Source of the DNA: CAYNNQ01 sp051748085
GTDB taxonomy: Bacteria > Desulfobacterota > Desulfovibrionia > Desulfovibrionales > Desulfonatronovibrionaceae
Direction: 5' to 3'
DNA: 64,000 bases
NCBI GenBank assembly: GCA_051748085.1
Contig: JBNJHA010000005.1
Location: 1-64,000, forward strand
Shown: positions 34,370 to 42,049 of the stretch, piece after piece
How positions within the stretch are numbered: the stretch's first letter is position 1
Layout of the letters: the number at the start of each line of letters is the position of its first letter
Position numbers and translations under genes: made by a program
The notes under the pieces: model-generated
Database searches by the model: none
Seen by the model: only the letters and a program-made list of their open reading frames with translations
What the model was told of the DNA's origin: nothing

Positions 34370-36394
34370 TTACGGAGCCTTTGGATCAGGGATGATCTGA
34401 TAGTAAGGCCGTTTGAAGAACTTGGTTTCTCCGCTTTCCGGATTGTAAGTGGAGTTGGCGAAGCACTTCCATTCCTTGTCGTTGAGGCCAGGGAAGTCGA
34501 CGCGATAGTAGAAACCGGGATAACGAGTCTCTTCACGGAACTTGATGTGCAGGACATGCAAGCGGACCGTGAACAGGCGATGGTAGTTTTCCCAGGCGCG
34601 CAGCAGTTCATGCAGGTCGCGGGCGCACAGTTTTCCTGCGTCCTCTTCCAGCATATCCAGCAGCTGTTCGCATGTTTCCAGCATTGCCTTGGATGTATTG
34701 TAATAAGTAGCGCAGCCGCCGCCGTACTCGTCGGTAGCCTTGCACAGGCGCATCATGAAGTTGCGCGGTGTGATGTACTTCGGATTGATGTCCGGAGCGG
34801 TGGACACGTCCTTATTCTCTTCATAGGTGTACCAGGGCTGGTAAACCATTTTCTTCAGAGCTTCAGCGTCGTCCTTGAGGGCCGGGCTGTAGTCGGGATG
34901 GTCAACGCACCAGCGGACCATCTGCTTGGCGGCCATGCGGCCTTCTGCGTGCGATCCGGAGGAGAATTTGTGTCCGGAAGCACCTACACCGTCAGCACAG
35001 GTCCAAAGACCGTTTACAGTGGTCATGCGGTTGTAGATTTTGCCGTTGTCGGCCCTGATCTTGTATTCATCCGGAACCCAGTCCTCATCCGGACCGGAGA
35101 CCCAGATGCCGCAGCAACCGGAGTGTGATCCGAGCAGGTACGGTTCTGTAGGCATGATCTCGGAACCAATCTTTTCAGGTTCGACGTTCATAGCGGCCCA
35201 CAGATTGGCCTGACCAACGCACATGTCCAGAAAGTCTTCCCAAGCTTCAGACTCGAGATGCTTCTGTTCCTTTTTGCTCAGAGACTCAAAAGTGCTCTGC
35301 AGCGCGGTCTTGGTATCCATGAATATCGGACCGCGACCTTCGCGCATTTCGTGCAGCATCATATGGTTACGCAGACAGGTCGGGATAACCGGACCGGCAA
35401 CATAACCCTTTTCTTCGTATTCGGTGAGCATGTCTTTATTGGTCACGCAGTAGTCTTCGCCCTTGGCATTGGTGGCCTTGGCTTTGAAGAGCAGAAACCA
35501 TGCGCCAACCGGTCCGTAACCGTCCTTAAAACGGGCGGGGACGAAGCGGTTTTCCATCATGGTCATTTCAGCGCCGACCTGGGCACACATGGTGTAGGTG
35601 GAACCAGCGTTCCATACCGGGTACCAGGCGCGTCCCATACCTTCACCGGTGGAACGGGGACGGTAGACGTTAACCGCGCCGCCGCAGGCTACCAGGATAG
35701 CATTGGCCTTGAATATGTAAACTTCGTTGTCGCGGGCGGAAAAACCAACCGCGCCGGCGATACGATTGGGCTCATTGGCATCCAGAAGCAACTTTACGAT
35801 AAAAATTCTTTCCAGATAACCCTGTCCCTTGCCGTCTTCCTCACGGTATTCACCAATTGCGTTCTTGGCCGCTTCAGCCACGATGCACTTGTAGGATTCA
35901 CCGTTGATCATCATCTGCCAGCGTCCGGAACGAACCGGAGAATCGCCGTTACGCAGGGACTTGCCTTTCTTTTTGGCAGTCGCGCCGTCCAGGTTCTTGC
36001 CGTTCTCATCCTTGATCCAGCAGGGCAGTCCCCACTCCTCAAAGAGATGCACGGAATCGTCAACATGGCGGCCGAGATCAAAAATCAGATCCTCACGGAC
36101 AATGCCCATGAGGTCGGTACGAACCATGCGTACATAGTCATCAGGATCATTGTCGCCAAGATAGGTATTGATAGCGGAAAGGCCCTGGGCAACAGCGCCG
36201 GAGCGCTCCAGGGAGGCCTTGTCAATCATCAAGGTCTTCAAGCCCTTGGGCTCTGCCCAACGCTGCGCCTCAAAGGCTGCTCCGCAGCAACCCATTCCTC
36301 CACCTACAAGCAGAAGATCAGTTGTGATCTCCTTAACTTCAGGCTCGGCCAGAGGCAGACCGATATGTTGTCCTTTAGAGGGAATCTGAGCCAT
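34370..36394 (-). CDS. aprA: adenylylsulfate reductase alpha subunit
   Basis: 674-residue FAD-containing catalytic subunit that reduces APS to sulfite and AMP in the cytoplasm. It belongs to the fumarate reductase superfamily: LLLVGGGMGCCGAAFEAQRW, GLKTLMIDKASLERSGAVAQG, ILVACGGAVNVYRPRS, the RGPIFMDTKTALQ stretch, and HSGCCGIWVSGPDEDW followed by GLWTCADGVGASGHKFSSGSHAEGR in the FAD/substrate domain. Start after AAGGAGGATAAT. It lies 31 bases after aprB, from which it receives electrons. A strong hairpin follows it. Confidence 0.97.
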   Translation of the reverse strand: MAQIPSKGQHIGLPLAEPEVKEITTDLLLVGGGMGCCGAAFEAQRWAEPKGLKTLMIDKASLERSGAVAQGLSAINTYLGDNDPDDYVRMVRTDLMGIVREDLIFDLGRHVDDSVHLFEEWGLPCWIKDENGKNLDGATAKKKGKSLRNGDSPVRSGRWQMMINGESYKCIVAEAAKNAIGEYREEDGKGQGYLERIFIVKLLLDANEPNRIAGAVGFSARDNEVYIFKANAILVACGGAVNVYRPRSTGEGMGRAWYPVWNAGSTYTMCAQVGAEMTMMENRFVPARFKDGYGPVGAWFLLFKAKATNAKGEDYCVTNKDMLTEYEEKGYVAGPVIPTCLRNHMMLHEMREGRGPIFMDTKTALQSTFESLSKKEQKHLESEAWEDFLDMCVGQANLWAAMNVEPEKIGSEIMPTEPYLLGSHSGCCGIWVSGPDEDWVPDEYKIRADNGKIYNRMTTVNGLWTCADGVGASGHKFSSGSHAEGRMAAKQMVRWCVDHPDYSPALKDDAEALKKMVYQPWYTYEENKDVSTAPDINPKYITPRNFMMRLCKATDEYGGGCATYYNTSKAMLETCEQLLDMLEEDAGKLCARDLHELLRAWENYHRLFTVRLHVLHIKFREETRYPGFYYRVDFPGLNDKEWKCFANSTYNPESGETKFFKRPYYQIIPDPKAP

Positions 36395-36425
36395 ATTATC
36401 CTCCTTAAAAGCTTTTTACTTGTTA

Positions 36426-36929
36426 TTACCGGTTTCCACCACCACAGCCTGGATCAAACCAGCACTGGGTTGCTTCCGGGTTGTCACATTCAACCTTTTC
36501 ATTCAAAACTTCTTTTGGAGTCTTAAGCTCGCTCTCGGTGAAAAGCTTCTCATCGTCCAAATCGCCGCCTTCAGGCTTGCCTTCGAAAGGCTTGATCGCG
36601 CCTTCTTCGGTTGTCCGAATGGGGAATTTGAAACGCTTGATATTGCCGTTTCTGAACTGGATGGTCCACATAATGTCCGAGGCGCTGCGCATGGGGATGC
36701 TTGTTCCGCCCATGGGGGCGAAGTCACCGTAAGGACGGGCTTCAATAGCGCCCTGGGGGCAGATTTTGACGCAGGAATAGCATTCCCAGCAAGCATCTGG
36801 CTCCTGATTGTATGCCTTCATCTCCTCGGGATCGAGAATCATCAGGTCATTAGGGCAGATGTACATGCATGCGGTCTTGTCTCCACCCTTGCAGCCGTCA
36901 CATTTGGCCGGATTAACAAAGGTTGGCAT
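36426..36929 (-). CDS. aprB: adenylylsulfate reductase beta subunit
   Basis: 167-residue iron-sulfur subunit. It has the two [4Fe-4S] cluster motifs of AprB: CDGCKGGDKTACMYICPNDL, with the typical insertion, and CWECYSCVKICPQGAIEAR, then DFAPMGGTSIPMRSASDI and a C-terminal tail ending FDPGCGGGNR that wraps around AprA. It moves electrons from Qmo to the AprA flavin. A sigma70-like promoter lies at 37070-37099, separate from sat. Nothing truncated. Confidence 0.97.
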   Translation of the reverse strand: MPTFVNPAKCDGCKGGDKTACMYICPNDLMILDPEEMKAYNQEPDACWECYSCVKICPQGAIEARPYGDFAPMGGTSIPMRSASDIMWTIQFRNGNIKRFKFPIRTTEEGAIKPFEGKPEGGDLDDEKLFTESELKTPKEVLNEKVECDNPEATQCWFDPGCGGGNR

Positions 36930-37069
36930 AATGTTCCTCCTAATAATAGTTTATAAGATTTACTAGACCTCAACCAACCCAATTCCGGGAGCAGATCACA
37001 ATAATCTGCGCCGCCAATCGGGTTTTTATCCCTCACTCCCTGGTTATACTTCTTGGAAAGGGATAAATA

Positions 37070-37099
37070 AAAATAGCAAGGCCTTTTCTGCCTTGTCAA
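37070..37099 (-). promoter_or_regulatory. probable sigma70 promoter of aprBA
   Basis: On the minus strand TTGACA, 18 bases, then TATTTT. The start point would be near 37063, giving an aprB leader of about 135 bases. The -35 box is a perfect consensus and the region is otherwise non-coding. Confidence 0.6.
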
Positions 37100-37122
37100 G
37101 GAGAAAGTGAATTTTATCTCAA

Positions 37123-37151
37123 GCTCCGCACCTTTTAAAAATGCGCGGAGC
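37123..37151 (-). terminator. weak hairpin after sat
   Basis: Stem GCTCCGC/GCGGAGC with a 15-base AT-rich loop, 24 bases after the sat stop. No U-tract follows, so it is a poor terminator; it may mark the 3' end of sat mRNA. Confidence 0.35.
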
Positions 37152-37174
37152 CCGATTAAACTTTAACAAATCAA

Positions 37175-38485
37175 TTATTTCATGGAATCGCCGGAAGCGG
37201 CTCCCTGCATCTTGATTTCCACTTTTTCGGTAAGATTTTCATAGTAATCGCGCAGGATATCCAGGACTTCCTCGCGGCCGAAATGATCCGGAACGGGCTG
37301 ACTTTCGGAAAGGGCCTTGCGCAGCTTGGTTCCAGACAAAATGACCCGGTCGTCCTTGCCGTGCGGGCAGGTCTTGAGCGAAGCCATGCCGTCGCATTTA
37401 TAGCAATAGAAGGTCCAGTCGATCTTGAGCGGCTTGCACAGAAGCGGCTTGCCCGGTTCAACTTCGCACCTTTGCTCCTCGGTGGCGTAAGGCATGCGCT
37501 CAAAAATTTCCTGGGCTTCGAACAGGCCGTAGAAATCACCGCAACCGGCATGATCGCGGCCGATAATCATATGCGTTACACCGTAGTTCTGGCGGAAAGT
37601 GGCATGCAGCAGGGCCTCGCGGGGACCGGCATAGCGCATATCCAGGGGATATCCGCCGGAAAGCACATTTTCCTTGACAAAATAGCCATCAATCAAAGTG
37701 TCGATGCATTTCAGGCGGGTGTCGGCCGGAATGTCCCCGGGCTTCAGATTGCCGATAAGGGAATGAATAAAAACGCCGTCGCAAACGTCGCAGGCTATCT
37801 TGGCCAGATGTTCGTGCGAGCGATGCATCGGATTTCTGAGCTGCAATGCGGCAATGCGCTCCCAGCCTCTTTTTTCAAATTCGGCCCGGGCTTCGGCTGG
37901 ACGCATGTATTTGCCGTGATAAGCCGGATTGGTCGGAAAATCACCTTCGCTCAGAAGCTTGATCGGACCAGCCAGATTAAAAGGCTTTTCCGCCATGAGC
38001 ATCTTTACGCCGGGATGGTCTTCGAGAGCCGTCTTCAAGAAATCGCCCTGACTGTCTTCGCCATGGCCCTTGTAAACAACTTCCGCTTCCCACTTTTTAT
38101 CGCCATCGGTTTTTTCCCACTTGCTTTCAACCTTCATCGTGGCGATTATCTCATCCCAACCAGGGTAGTACAGGGCAACTTCGTCACCTTCCTTGATTGC
38201 GTCCGCGTCTTCCTTGCTTACAGAGCAGGTTACCGGGACCGGCCAGAAGGTGCCGTCCTTTAAAAGCATATCCGCGCAGACACTTTTCCAGTCATCCTTA
38301 CCCATAAAACCTTCCAGCGGACTGAAGCCGCCGGTGCCGATCATAATCAAATCTCCGCGCTCACGGGCGGAAACCTCAATCCTTTTCAAACCTTCCGCCT
38401 TCTTAAGCTCGGCATCCTTTTCAGAACCTTCCAGCAGGCGATTGATAAGCCCTTTCCCTCCATGCGGGGGTACAAGATTAGACAT
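37175..38485 (-). CDS. sat: sulfate adenylyltransferase (ATP sulfurylase)
   Basis: 436-residue homo-oligomeric enzyme that activates sulfate to APS with ATP, the first step of sulfate reduction. It has the N-terminal PUA-like region (GDLIMIGTGGFSPLEGFMG), the catalytic QLRNPMHRSHEHLA, the GRDHAGCGDFYG loop, CYKCDGMASLKTCPHGKDD with cysteines typical of the sulfate reducer type, and ILSGTKLRKALSE. Start follows AAGGAGGTTTAGTA. It lies 245 bases upstream of aprB with its own promoter, and the 350 bases upstream of it carry candidate regulator sites and a repeat. Confidence 0.97.
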   Translation of the reverse strand: MSNLVPPHGGKGLINRLLEGSEKDAELKKAEGLKRIEVSARERGDLIMIGTGGFSPLEGFMGKDDWKSVCADMLLKDGTFWPVPVTCSVSKEDADAIKEGDEVALYYPGWDEIIATMKVESKWEKTDGDKKWEAEVVYKGHGEDSQGDFLKTALEDHPGVKMLMAEKPFNLAGPIKLLSEGDFPTNPAYHGKYMRPAEARAEFEKRGWERIAALQLRNPMHRSHEHLAKIACDVCDGVFIHSLIGNLKPGDIPADTRLKCIDTLIDGYFVKENVLSGGYPLDMRYAGPREALLHATFRQNYGVTHMIIGRDHAGCGDFYGLFEAQEIFERMPYATEEQRCEVEPGKPLLCKPLKIDWTFYCYKCDGMASLKTCPHGKDDRVILSGTKLRKALSESQPVPDHFGREEVLDILRDYYENLTEKVEIKMQGAASGDSMK

Positions 38486-38529
38486 TACTAAACCTCCTTA
38501 AATGTATTGTTTTTAGCATTTATTGCCAC

Positions 38530-38544
38530 ATTCACTTTGTGAAT
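38530..38544 (-). promoter_or_regulatory. palindrome in sat leader
   Basis: ATTCAC, three bases, GTGAAT: a perfect six-base inverted repeat 45-60 bases upstream of the sat start codon. Could be an operator; a TTGACA box lies just upstream at 38566-38571 on the minus strand, although I could not find a convincing -10. Confidence 0.35.
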
Positions 38545-38598
38545 TTGGTAACTTGATACAGGCATTGTCAACTTTTTTCAAGCCTTGAAAGCCATATT

Positions 38599-38616
38599 TT
38601 GTGATTTTTTTATCAA
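38599..38616 (-). promoter_or_regulatory. candidate CRP/FNR-family site upstream of sat
   Basis: TTGTGA, six T, TATCAA. One half matches the CRP/FNR-type half site TTGTGA; the other is imperfect. HcpR-type regulators of this family have been predicted to control sat and apr in sulfate reducers, which is why I note it. Confidence 0.25.
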
Positions 38617-38695
38617 GTCCTTAATAATATATTATTTTTGACTTATTATGCCAATGGTTGACCGCGCTGATTTCAACCTTTAACATTATAGAATT

Positions 38696-38834
38696 ATTCG
38701 CTACATTAAAAATTCAGCGAATTTTTTGCGCAAATTTGCCGGAGGCGGTTCGGTCTTCTCGTGTACTCAGATAAGGAGAAAAACCGAAACGCGGACAGGA
38801 ACACATAAAATGACTTTTCAAAAAAGGATCAGAG
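38696..38834 (+). repeat. dispersed repeat, rearranged copy upstream of suhB
   Basis: Begins with ATTCGCTACATTAAAAATTC and AGCGAATTTTTTGCG (short-repeat left end), then a type B-like CGGTCTTCTCGTGTACTC with GAAAAACCGAAACGCGGAC, a type A-like AGGAACACATAAAATG, and AAAAAAGGATCAGAGC directly before the suhB ATG. The suhB ribosome site corresponds to the conserved AAAAGGATCAGGAG of type A. Confidence 0.65.
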
Positions 38835-38835
38835 C

Positions 38836-39621
38836 ATGGATATAAAAAATATAATGCGAAAAGCATTCGACATTACGCAAGATGCCGGAAAAATTATCCT
38901 GGAAAATTGGGACAAGGACCGGCAGGTCCATAAAAAGGGACGCATAGATCTGGTCACCGATACCGACTATGCCGTGGAAAAATTTTTAAAACGCGAATTG
39001 GGCGGCCTTTTACCCGCGGCCGGATTCATGGCGGAAGAAAGCACGCAATCAAAAGATCTCGGGCCTGGAATGACATGGATAATCGACCCTTTGGACGGAA
39101 CTACCAATTTCGCCCATCATATTCCCATGCTCGCGGTATCCGTCGCCTTATGGTCGGATGGAGAACCGCTTTTGGGAATAGTCCATCTGCCTCTGTTCCG
39201 GGAAACTTTTTCCGCGCTCAAGGGCCAAGGAGCCCTGCTGAACAATAAGCCTATACAGGCCACAGAGACAAAGAACCTGCAAGACGCCCTTGTAGCTACA
39301 GGCTTTCCTTACACCATCCGCGAAGACGTGGATGAAGTTTTAAAAATATTACGCCGGGTCCTGGTTTCCGCGCGGGGAGTCAGACGTCCGGGTTCGGCCG
39401 CCTTTGATCTGGCCTACACCGCTTGCGGGCGTTATGACGCCTTTTATGAAACAGGTCTTAAACCCTGGGATACAGCGGCCGGAATGCTTTTAGTCCAGGA
39501 AGCGGGCGGTAAGATCACCCGCTTTGACGGATCAGACTATACGCCGGGAGATCCGGATATACTGGCAAGCAACACGCATCTGCACGGCAAACTGCTTGCC
39601 CTGACAAAACCTGATTCCTGA
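38836..39621 (+). CDS. suhB: inositol monophosphatase family protein
   Basis: 261-residue magnesium-dependent phosphatase of the IMPase/SuhB family. Motifs are LVTDTDYAVEKFL, the metal-binding MAEESTQ glutamate, WIIDPLDGTTNFAHH, VRRPGSAAFDLAYTACGRYDAF and KPWDTAAGMLLVQEAGGKI. Substrates could be inositol-1-phosphate, a sugar phosphate or, for SuhB proper, a role in rRNA antitermination. It is alone on the plus strand, divergent from sat, and its ribosome site GGATCAGAGC seems to derive from a repeat. Followed by a repeat and tRNA-Pro. Confidence 0.9.
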   Translation: MDIKNIMRKAFDITQDAGKIILENWDKDRQVHKKGRIDLVTDTDYAVEKFLKRELGGLLPAAGFMAEESTQSKDLGPGMTWIIDPLDGTTNFAHHIPMLAVSVALWSDGEPLLGIVHLPLFRETFSALKGQGALLNNKPIQATETKNLQDALVATGFPYTIREDVDEVLKILRRVLVSARGVRRPGSAAFDLAYTACGRYDAFYETGLKPWDTAAGMLLVQEAGGKITRFDGSDYTPGDPDILASNTHLHGKLLALTKPDS

Positions 39622-39646
39622 AAACCGCTTCCGTTCAAAAAAAAAC

Positions 39647-39916
39647 GTAACTATTCAGCACACGAAAAAAAGTTCACCGGATTTTTTGCGTAAACCCGCG
39701 ATAGGGCGCCCGGTTTTCTTATGCACTCTAAAAGGGGGAAACCGGACCGCGGGTTGTACATAAAGTTAATTTTCCAAACAAATATACATTTCCGGCACAA
39801 CTTTTTGCTCTTCTCTAAACCAGCGAGTCCGGAGGGGGCAGGCATCATCCTAACAGCGGGCATTAGAAAACCGCAGGCCGAAAGCATGAGGAGCAAAAAA
39901 TTTGCTGAACAGATAC
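39647..39916 (+). repeat. complete dispersed repeat, type B, with terminal inverted repeats
   Basis: 270 bases bounded by GTAACTATTCAGCA and TGCTGAACAGATAC, which are inverted repeats at 12 of 14 positions. It contains AAAAAAAGTTCACCGGATTTT, the stem CCGGTTTTC/GAAACCGG, the block GAGTCCGGAGGGGGCAGGC, and GAGGAGCAAAAAATTTGC. No protein-coding capacity. The form is that of a MITE-like non-autonomous element. It lies between suhB and the tRNA-Pro promoter. Confidence 0.85.
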
Positions 39917-39952
39917 AAAAAAACAAGCTTTTCCTGTCCGCACAAAAAACGA

Positions 39953-39981
39953 TTGACAGTAAAAAGCGTCCGCAATAAGTG
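39953..39981 (+). promoter_or_regulatory. probable tRNA-Pro promoter
   Basis: TTGACA, 17 bases, TAAGTG, with the tRNA starting 11 bases further on. The -35 is perfect, the -10 weak. It sits just past the repeat end at 39916. Confidence 0.55.
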
Positions 39982-39991
39982 TACTTTCTTT

Positions 39992-40068
39992 CGGGAAGTG
40001 GCGCAGCCTGGTAGCGCACCTGCCTTGGGAGCAGGGGGCCGCTGGTTCGAATCCAGTCTTCCCGACCA
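39992..40068 (+). tRNA. tRNA-Pro (UGG)
   Basis: 77 bases with a full cloverleaf: acceptor stem CGGGAAG/CTTCCCG, D arm with AGCCTGGTAGCGC, anticodon arm CCTGC-CTTGGGA-GCAGG giving anticodon TGG at 40026-40028, T loop GGTTCGAATCC, and an encoded ACCA end. C1-G72 at the top of the acceptor stem fits a bacterial proline tRNA. Followed ten bases later by an intrinsic terminator. Confidence 0.98.
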
Positions 40069-40078
40069 TAAAAATCAC

Positions 40079-40114
40079 GGGCTTACGCAATAAACTTCGT
40101 AAGCCCATTTTTTT
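40079..40114 (+). terminator. intrinsic terminator of tRNA-Pro
   Basis: Perfect nine-base stem GGGCTTACG/CGTAAGCCC with a ten-base loop followed by ATTTTTTT. Confidence 0.9.
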
Positions 40115-40170
40115 GCGTTTCTACATCCATACATTGCCGGCATCACATTTTATTTTGATTATCCTCCGGG

Positions 40171-40286
40171 GCAGCGAGTCCGGAGGGGGCAGGCATCCCC
40201 CTTCGGCGGGGCTTAGAAAATACAGAGCCGAAAGTTCGGCATCAAAAGAATAACTCGCAAAAATCCACGCATTCCGTCGAAGAGTC
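40171..40286 (+). repeat. long dispersed repeat, type A, 3' part only
   Basis: Contains GCAGCGAGTCCGGAGGGGGC, CATCCCCCTTCGGCGGGGC, TTAGAAAATACAGAGCCG and ATCCACGCATTCCGTCGAAG. The 5' two-thirds of type A are missing. It lies between the tRNA terminator and the chemoreceptor gene. Confidence 0.75.
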
Positions 40287-40327
40287 TAAATTTCCAAGCA
40301 AATATAATCCACTGCCGACCGAAAACC

Positions 40328-41989
40328 TTATTTATCGCCCATTTCAGCAATAATCTCCTCCAGATCCTTGGCCAAACGGGAGAGCTCGTCCACCGCGTCC
40401 CGGGATTCCGCTACCGCATCCGCGGTTTCCGAAGCTATGCGGTTTATATCATCAGTCGCGTTGGCCACCTCTTCCGAGGCTGAGGACTGCTCCTCGGACG
40501 CGGTGGCAATATTGCGCACCTGATCCGCGTTTTGTTCGACTATATCCACAATTTCCTCCAGGACAGCGCCGGATTCCTGGGCCAGATCATTGGTCTCGCC
40601 TATCGACTTTTCAGCTTCCTCCATGTTGGAGATATTAAGCTTGCTGCCTTCCTGGATATTGCTGACCGCTTCACCGACTTCCTTGGTCGCGGACATGGTT
40701 TTTTCCGCCAGTTTGCGCACTTCATCGGCCACAACCGCGAAGCCCCGACCGGCCTCTCCGGCACGGGCCGCTTCAATAGCGGCATTCAGGGCCAAAAGAT
40801 TGGTCTGGTCCGCGATGTCATTGATCACAGTCATGACCTGGCCGATGCTGTCCGCCTGTCCGCCCAGATCGCGCAAACTCTCCTGCAGCGCGCTCGCTTT
40901 TCTGTTGACCAGGGTTATCGCCTCCAGCAATTGATTTACTTTTTGCGATCCACCCTCGGCCTTTGACCGGGCCTTGTCCGAGCCTTCAGCCGCGTTGGAG
41001 GCATTCTGGGCAATCTCCAGCACGGAGGCATTCATCTGCTCCATTGCCGTGGCCACCTCGCTGGCGCGGTTTTTTTGCTCTTCTGAGGCGTTGCCCGACT
41101 CCTGAATCTGGGTAAGCATCTTTTCCGACGCCTCACTGATTCGCTGGACAATCGTCGCCAGTTTGTCCGCCGCCTCACTGAAGCCTTGCTGTTTCGCCTT
41201 TTCCGCCAAACTCTTGGCTTCCCTGGCTTCGTCCAGAGCCGACTTGGTCTTTTCGGCCATTTCATTGGCCTCGGCTTCCTTGGCCTGAACCTCTTCTATT
41301 TTCTTTTTTAAATTGCCGACCATCTTCATTTGAGCATTTTTTAAACTGTACAGCTCTCCGACAAATTTGCCCGTAGGAGGCGTGGTCTGCAGATCACCCT
41401 CGCCGACTTTTTCCGCGAAAGCCTTTATCGCCAGAACGGGCTTTATAAGCAGGGAACGGATCAGCCCGAAAAGAACCGCCAGAATCAAAACGCCTATGCC
41501 AACAAAGGAAATAAGCGTCACATACAGAACATGCTTCAATTCCGTGTATACAAATTTCGGAGTCATGTATGCCTGAACAGTTCCAAGAACCTCATCTTTT
41601 CTGGAGATCTTTTTCTTGGAAATAATAAATCCGGAATCCTCAAGGCTTTCTATCTCTTTAAACGCCACTGGCTTCCAATCTTCACCGCGTATTTTAGCCG
41701 CGAACAAGCGGCCGTTTTTTTCCTGCACCACAACCGCGTATAAATCACGATCAGCCATTTCACTGTCGATTATTTTTTCGCCCTGCGCATTGTCCAGATT
41801 CCACATGGGAGGGGCCATATTGAATGCGCAGCGCTGGGCGATATTCCGCGCCTTGTTGTTCAAGGCGTCAAGCGCGGTGCTTCTTTGCTGCATATAGTTA
41901 TAAATCCCGAAAGCCCCGAGCGATGCGACCAGGACCAACACTAAAGAAACGGAGACAATCTGGGTAATGGAAAAACCGGATTTTTTCAT
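40328..41989 (-). CDS. methyl-accepting chemotaxis protein
   Basis: 553-residue inner-membrane chemoreceptor. First membrane helix at residues 10-30, a periplasmic sensor of about 110 residues (APPMWNLDNAQGEKII through SRKDEVLGTVQAYM), second membrane helix about 150-175, HAMP region, and a long cytoplasmic coiled coil with the hairpin tip NDIADQTNLLALNAAIEAARAGE and GRGFAVVADEVRKLAEKT. It signals to CheA/CheW. Start ATG at 41989 after CAGGAAATATTG. It lies 60 bases downstream of a periplasmic binding protein gene on the same strand, so it may sense the ligand-loaded form of that protein. Confidence 0.92.
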   Translation of the reverse strand: MKKSGFSITQIVSVSLVLVLVASLGAFGIYNYMQQRSTALDALNNKARNIAQRCAFNMAPPMWNLDNAQGEKIIDSEMADRDLYAVVVQEKNGRLFAAKIRGEDWKPVAFKEIESLEDSGFIISKKKISRKDEVLGTVQAYMTPKFVYTELKHVLYVTLISFVGIGVLILAVLFGLIRSLLIKPVLAIKAFAEKVGEGDLQTTPPTGKFVGELYSLKNAQMKMVGNLKKKIEEVQAKEAEANEMAEKTKSALDEAREAKSLAEKAKQQGFSEAADKLATIVQRISEASEKMLTQIQESGNASEEQKNRASEVATAMEQMNASVLEIAQNASNAAEGSDKARSKAEGGSQKVNQLLEAITLVNRKASALQESLRDLGGQADSIGQVMTVINDIADQTNLLALNAAIEAARAGEAGRGFAVVADEVRKLAEKTMSATKEVGEAVSNIQEGSKLNISNMEEAEKSIGETNDLAQESGAVLEEIVDIVEQNADQVRNIATASEEQSSASEEVANATDDINRIASETADAVAESRDAVDELSRLAKDLEEIIAEMGDK

Positions 41990-42049
41990 CAATATTTCCT
42001 GTGTAATTTCGGGTTCCGTTCCCTGATGCGCAACGGAACCCGGCTGGAT

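Noticed and set aside
39647..39916. Insertion sequence with transposase
   Set aside because: Only 270 bases, stops in all frames, no transposase motif; better described as non-autonomous.
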